Origin: Sebastes aleutianus
Lineage: Eukaryota > Chordata > Actinopteri > Perciformes > Sebastidae
Direction: 5' to 3'
Assembly (NCBI GenBank): GCA_916700875.1
Contig: CAKAKS010000022.1
Location: forward strand, 16,302,065-16,366,064
DNA length: 64,000 nucleotides
Shown: piece by piece, positions 58,763 through 64,000 of the stretch
Numbering within the stretch: position 1 is the stretch's first letter
Layout of the letters: the number at the start of each line of letters is the position of its first letter
The notes under the pieces: generated by a model
Told to the model about the DNA's origin: nothing
The model's input: only the letters and a program-made list of their open reading frames with translations
Database searches by the model: none
Program-made: the position numbers and the translations under genes

Positions 58763-59080
58763 TCAATTTTGTGCCTCCTTGCTCCTCGATCCTCCAGCTT
58801 GTAACCCGGAAATCAATTGCAGGGCTCCATCTTGAAGTACGTCCCAATTCCTAAAATGCATCGCGAGGAAAGAGGAGGCTTGGTTTTTGGCCATCACCAT
58901 CTTGGTTTTTGGCCGTCATCAACTTGGTTTTTGGCCGTCGCCATCTGGGTTTTTGGCCGTCATCAACTTGGTTTTCGGCCGTCGCTATCTTGGCGAGAGA
59001 GGTGGCTTGCCGGAGGAGCTATAAGTGAGGATACACTGGTGTATCCTTTGCGGAAGTCTTTTTGACGACTAAAAGAGGTG
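58763..59080 (+). repeat. Dispersed element interrupted by 22-bp array 7
   Basis: TGTGCCTCCTTGCTCCTCGA, AAATGCATCGCGAGGAAAGA and GAGGAGCTATAAGTGAGGAT belong to an element that I recall from fish. Inside it, 58883-58992 is about five array units. The array is flanked by imperfect direct repeats, GCGAGGAAAGAGGAGGCTTG (58863-58882) and GCGAGAGAGGTGGCTTG (58993-59009). Confidence 0.7.
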
Positions 59081-59689
59081 AGACGTTAGATGTTATAGAG
59101 AGATAATGGAAGAGGAGCCCCAGATGCGGAGCTCCGCTCAGCTCCACATGGCTCCCGATGCCCTGAAGGCGGCAGCAGAAGGACAAACCCAACGCACCAT
59201 ATGATCCCAGAGCAGCCAGGGGGCGCTTCATTCACGCTACAGAGCCTCCCTGTTTAACCCAGCACAACACCCCGTAGCACACACAGACACACATACAGTG
59301 GTTTACCATGGCTGTGAGGACTCTGCATTGACATCCATTTATGGAAATAAAAAAACATGTAAAAACCAGATGTTTTGAGTGTTATTCCACTTTAAGGTAC
59401 CGGGAAAACAAAACAAATAAAAACAACATCTGGATCTTTTCATGATTGGTCTAGGATCGACTTTCTATGCTGCTTGTCTCAAATTGCTCCACAGTTCAGT
59501 AGCAAGTCAATCGCTGTACAGTGAATTGGATTTCTTGCGCTGATGAGGTCACTGATTGAATGAAAACTGGGAAAATAACCTGAAACTCATTTTACAGGCT
59601 GCATATGGTCAAACGTGACTTCAGACTCATGAAAAATAAATAATAACAAACTGTTTAACATACAGAGGACGCTCTGTTCCTTTCTCTGT
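59081..59689. other. No gene seen
   Basis: GAGCAGCCAGGGGGCGCTTC near 59211 resembles a repeat end. Nothing else is supported. Confidence 0.5.
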
Positions 59690-60555
59690 ACATAAGAAGT
59701 GGACGTAGTCACCATGACGTCCCACATGGGTTTGTGGACTACTGCTTTGAAGCCTCGAGTTCGGCACATGGATGTATAAAAAGAACTGGATACCACGATG
59801 GATACGGGGCTCCATTCATTCCTATGAAACTTGCTCAGTTGCGCTTGAAGCAAAAAAATCTTGTTTTTTGGCCATCACAATCTTGGCTTTTGTCTGTCGC
59901 CGTCTTGGTTTTTGACCATCATCACCTTGGTTTTTGCCGTCGTCATCTTGGTTTTTGGCCGTTGACATCTTGGTTTTTGGCCTTCGCCATCTTTGCTTTT
60001 GGCCGTTGACATCTTGGTTTTTGGCTGTCACCATCTTGGTTTTGGGCCGTCGCCATCTGTTTTTTTCAACCAGAAGTGACACAAGAGGGTGGAGCTAAGT
60101 ACAACTGAATGCTGAAATAGACATTTTTAGGCAACGAAAATGTTTTAATTAAACTTTGATGAACTGAAAACACACTGTGAAAAGGTTAAAGTTGTAAGAC
60201 GAAAACATGGACAACTACCAGACCGGACATCGCCGTGGTAGTGACCTGTCAATCACAAGGTAGCCCCGCCCTAAAGCATCCCTTGCTTTATGGTCTATTT
60301 GACTCTAAATGAGACCATAATTTACTAAATGAACATCATGCTGTATTGAAGAAAAACTTGAAACTAGCGATTGAAACCATAAACTCATGTTTACAATGTT
60401 TACTGAGGTAATAAATCAAGTGAGAAGTAGGCTCATTTTCTCATAGACTTCTATACAATCAGACTTATTTTTGCAACCAGAGGAGTCGCCCCCTGCTGGC
60501 TGTTAGAAAGAATGAAGCTTTAAGATACTTCAGGCTTCACTTTTCAGATCCGGAC
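59690..60555 (+). mobile_element. Nearly complete family C element with 22-bp array 8
   Basis: The left end has TAAGAAGTGGACGTAGTCAC, GGTTTGTGGACTACTGC and GCCTCGAGTTCGGCA. An extra 90-bp stretch follows, then about nine array units (59860-60062). The body at 60063-60555 carries AAGTACAACTGAATGCTGA, TAGCCCCGCCCTAAAGCATC, CCCCCTGCTGGCTGTTAGAA and CAGGCTTCACTTTTCAGA. This is the most complete left-array-body-right arrangement in the window. Confidence 0.9.
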
Positions 60556-60960
60556 TTTGCCGCCAAGTGAAAGCAAAATAAACTCAGTCAGAAAACACCT
60601 GTAATAAAGAATAAATATCACCCTTTGTCTTCACCTCATCATGGCCAAACTGGAATGGGCTCACTGCTGCCTCCCTGTGGACAATGGGGGCACAATGAGT
60701 ACTGCACCTACACCATAAAAATAGCCATAAATAATTTGAACCATCGGTTGATGGACCGGCGCTGAATAAATGTGTGTTTACTTTCACAGCTATAAAGTAT
60801 GTGAGTGTTAAAGAGTGTTTCTGTGTGTGTTCATATTAACGCTGCCTCTTATCCTTGAACTGAACAACAAACAGCCGTGAAAAAGTAATTAAAAGGAGCT
60901 GAAGGAGTTTGCCGCTCTGAGACAAATTCCTGTCCGAAGAAGAAAAAACCCTCTTCATCA
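60556..60960. other. No gene seen
   Basis: Ordinary sequence without a supported exon. Confidence 0.55.
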
Positions 60961-61870
60961 CTGTCAGGAGAGGAGGAGGAGGAGGAGATGAAGGAGTAAT
61001 ACCGGTTTTATCACTGCCGGGAGAGGAGGAGAGGAAAAGGTTCAGGAGGTGAAAAAGAAGAGTTTATTTTTTAAAGAGAAAGTGAAGCAAGGAATTGAGG
61101 AGAAAGGATTAAAAGGAAGGGAGGTTTTATTAGTGTGTAAAGACGAGGAGATGGAGGAGAAGTACAAGTTTTATCACCGCCGAGGGAGGATTAAGAGAAA
61201 AGAGGAGGAGATGGAGGAGAATAACAGGTTTTTATCACATCGAGGAGAGGGATGGGAAGGAGAGAGGAGAGGAAATGAAAGAGAGTTTAAAAAAAACAAC
61301 GTGATGAGAAAAAGACTTCATGGTGAGAGGAAAACACTTCTGGAGGTAAGGACGAAGAGAAGGGGATTGAGAGACGAGAGGAGGAAGAGGAGAGGAGGAT
61401 GATGAGAGGAAGATAAAGGAGGAGCTAAGGAAACAAAGGAGGAGGGGTAGGAAAAAAGGAAGAGGAAAATACTTCTGGATAAAGGGAGGAAGAGGAGGAG
61501 AGGGGGATTGAGAGACGAGAGGAAAAAGAGAAAGAGGAGTGGGGAGGAGAGGAGGATGATGAGAGGAAGATAAAAGAGGATATAAGATGAGAAGTACAAT
61601 TAGGAAACAAAGGAAGAGGAAAAGAAGAATTTAGAGTATACAGAAGAGGGGAATAAAAGAGGAGGATGAAAAGGAGAAGGAGAAAAAAGAGGAAGAAAAA
61701 CCTGAAGAGCAAGAAGAGAAAAAGTTGCAAGAAAGAGAGGAAAACATACACAAGAGAAGAAGAAACAGAGGAAGATTAAGAAGAAGAAGAAGAAGAAAAA
61801 TAAGAAGAAGAAGAAGAAGAAGAGAGTGATGAAGGAGAAGAATGAAGAAGAGGAGAAAAAGGAGGAATGA
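60961..61870 (+). repeat. 0.9-kb purine-rich (GA/GAA) tract
   Basis: The plus strand is almost all A and G, ending in (GAA)n at 61770-61830. GGGATTGAGAGACGAGAGGA near 61361 recurs near 61504, so there is an internal duplication of about 143 bp. Frames across it are compositional. Confidence 0.94.
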
Positions 61871-61897
61871 CTCCGCCACCTCAGCTCCTCAGCAGAT

Positions 61898-62075
61898 GAT
61901 CGATCACCTGATCGATCGGAGCGATCGGAGCTCCAGACACCGAGCCAGCTCATTGGTTAGCTGTCCTGCGCCTCCAGCCAGATGACCTCATTGGTCGGCT
62001 GATCGATCGGTTCTATCGGGGGTCTGTCCGTCGATCGGCTGACGGCTGGATCGGGGATCGATTGGTCGGACTGGT
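61898..62075. other. GATCGATCGG-rich patch
   Basis: About nine GATCG words in 165 bp, CpG-rich compared with its surroundings. A 66-codon minus-strand frame (62157-61957) with high GC at third positions spans it. No homolog is recognised. Confidence 0.4.
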
Positions 62076-62587
62076 CGCTCAGTTCCATCACTGTGGTCAG
62101 ATCAATGGACACCAACACAGGTTTCAGGTGACTGACCACAGAGCAGACCACTAACAACTAACATAGAGCCCTCTAGTCATTAGTCTATGTCTAGTGGTCT
62201 AATGTAACAAGTACTTATACACATTCAAGGTTCTTATACTTTACTTGAGTATTTCTGTTACATCCTGGCCTCCTACAAGATCTTTCACCAGGAGGAATCC
62301 CTGATGACGTCGCCAAACTACTTTTTGTTACAAAAACACACAAGAAATAGACGGTAAGTGATACGAGAGACACATTGCTGATGTTGTTGTTGGCACGTGT
62401 TCACAAAATATTTCATATTTCCACCAGTTTCCAAACAATTTTTTACTATTTATTCCTCAAGGTGTAACAACTGGAAGAGTCCATATGAACCATATCATCT
62501 TTTTCCTCTGTCATTATGCCTTTACACTTACTGCATTATGTTACCTACTTGCTAGCTTGCTAAACTGTTAGCCTCTGTGGAATTTTA
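62076..62587. other. No gene seen
   Basis: Short piece of the TACTTGAGTATTTC element near 62240. Nothing else is supported. Confidence 0.5.
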
Positions 62588-63912
62588 GTTTTTGGCCGTC
62601 CCCATCTTGGTTTTTGGCCATCGCCATATTGGCTTTTGTCTATCGCCATCTTGGTTTCTGGCCGTCACCATCTTGTTTTTTGGCCATTAACATCTTGGCT
62701 TTTGTCCATCGCCATCTTGTTTTTTGGCCATCGCCATCTTGGTTTCTGGCCGTCACCATCTTGTTTTTTGGCCATTGCCATCTTGTTTTTTGGCCATCGC
62801 CATATTGGTTTTTGGCCGTCACCATCTTGGTTTTTGGCCGTCACCATCTTGGTTTTTGGCAGTCACCATCTTGGTTTTTGGCCGTCACCATCTTGTTTTT
62901 TGGCCATTAACATCTTGGCTTTTGTCCATCGCCATCTTGGTTTTTGGCCATCGCCATCTTGGTTTTTGGCCGTCACCATCTTGGTTTTTGGCAGTCACCA
63001 TCTTGGTTTTTGGCCGTCACCATCTTGTTTTTTGGCCATCGCCATATTGGCTTTTGTCTATCGCCATCTTGGTTTCTGGCCGTCACCATCTTGTTTTTTG
63101 GCCATTGCCATCTTGTTTTTTGGCCATTAACATCTTGGCTTTTGTCCATCGCCATCTTGGTTTTTGTCCATCGCCATCTTGTTTTTTGGCCATTGCCATC
63201 TTGTTTTTTGTCCATCGCCATCTTGGTTTTTGGCCATTGCCATCTTGTTTTTTGGCCATCGCCATATTGGCTTTTGTCCATCGCCATCTTGGCTTTTGTC
63301 TATCGCCATCTTGTTTTTTGGCCATCGCCATATTGGCTTTTGTCTATCGCCATCTTGGTTTCTGGCCGTCACCATCTTGTTTTTTGGCCATTGCCATCTT
63401 GTTTTTTGGCCATTAACATCTTGGCTTTTGTCCATCGCCATCTTGGTTTTTGTCCATCGCCATCTTGTTTTTTGGCCATTGCCATCTTGTTTTTTGGCCA
63501 TTAACATCTTGGCTTTTGTCCATCGCCATCTTGGTTTTTGTCCATCGCCATATTGGCTTTTGTCCATCGCCATCTTGGTTTTTGGCCATTGCCATCTTGT
63601 TTTTTGGCCATCGCCATATTGGCTTTTGTCCATCGCCATCTTGGCTTTTGTCTATCGCCATCTTGGTTTTTGGCCATCGCCATCTTGGTTTCTGGCCGCC
63701 ACCATCTTGTTTTTTGGCCATCGCCATCTTGGATTTTGGTCGTCGCCATCTTGGTTCTGGCCGTCGCCATCTTGGTTCTGGCCGTCGCCATCCTGGCTTT
63801 TGTCCGTGGTCATCTTGGTTTTTGGCCGTTGCCATCTTGGTTCTGGCCGTCGCCATCTTGGTTCTGGCCGTCGCCATCCTGGCTTTTGTCCGTGGTCATC
63901 TTGGTTTTTGAC
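62588..63912 (+). repeat. 22-bp minisatellite, array 9 (about 60 units)
   Basis: The longest array. Units of CGCCATCTTGGTTTTTGGC vary as CATCTTGTTTTTTGGCC, CCATTAACATCTTGGC and CATATTGGCTTTTGTCC. The marker CCATTAACAT starts at 62684, 62904, 63124, 63410 and 63498. All the spacings (220, 220, 286, 88) are exact multiples of 22. The right end shifts to GTTCTGGCCGTCGCCATC units with a 66-bp internal repeat. Confidence 0.97.
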
Positions 63913-63952
63913 CATTATCTCAATGACTTCTATACAATCACACTTCTTTTAT
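63913..63952 (+). mobile_element. Short family C body fragment after array 9
   Basis: ATCTCAATGACTTCTATACA and ATCACACTTCTTTTA match CTCATAGACTTCTATACAAT at 12155 and 42729. The stretch between the array and this point is deleted. Confidence 0.7.
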
Positions 63953-64000
63953 TTTCTTATTTTCTTGACCTCTTTCAGTCCTGCCGGAGTCTGACTTTAC

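Noticed and set aside
61049..61953. Lys/Glu-rich plus-strand and Phe/Leu/Ser-rich minus-strand frames
   Set aside because: The purine tract produces them by composition alone.
62636..63994. Several overlapping frames of 150-276 codons on both strands, rich in HLGFW/SPSWF or KPRWR motifs
   Set aside because: They are translations of the 22-bp minisatellite. Three units equal 22 codons, so periodic frames stay open in all phases. The same proteins appear at every array.

Overview
The window is nuclear DNA of a ray-finned fish, probably a spiny-rayed teleost. The evidence is two exons of a vertebrate gene with fish-like divergence, many long CA/GT, GA and AAAT microsatellites, and a dense set of short dispersed elements that I recognise from memory as common in teleost genomes. 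Nothing looks bacterial, plasmid or viral.

Only one protein-coding gene can be supported. It is the 5' end of trhde (thyrotropin-releasing-hormone-degrading ectoenzyme), read on the minus strand. Coding exon 1 is 8096 down to 7602 and exon 2 is 3639 down to 3395. Intron 1 is 3,962 bp. Intron 2 runs off the left edge, so the zinc-binding catalytic exons lie outside the window. Upstream of the start codon there are a 78-codon upstream ORF, a GGA repeat, a 306-bp tandem duplication (8958-9586), a CpG- and CCGG-rich block (about 9850-10640) that is the best promoter or CpG-island candidate, and a 480-bp GA microsatellite (10693-11172).

From about 11.2 kb to 64 kb I find no convincing gene. The region is repeat-rich intergenic DNA: inverted-repeat elements of MITE type, one tRNA-derived SINE fragment, a decayed Harbinger-like fragment, a 1.47-kb polypyrimidine tract, a 0.9-kb purine tract, and several minisatellites.

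The most striking structure is a 22-bp minisatellite with core CGCCATCTTGGTTTTTGGC. It recurs at nine arrays across 52 kb in both orientations, about 190 units by span. Some arrays sit inside a recognisable inverted-repeat element, and one nearly unexpanded copy of that element lies in trhde intron 1. Each unit contains, on the reverse strand, a close match to the YY1 core CAAGATGGC. A second element family (46748-47658) has its interior replaced by a 20-bp array, and a third (32279-32660) carries a 49/52-bp array with a four-unit higher-order pattern. Together these suggest that tandem arrays arise repeatedly inside small transposable elements here and are then spread or copied with them.
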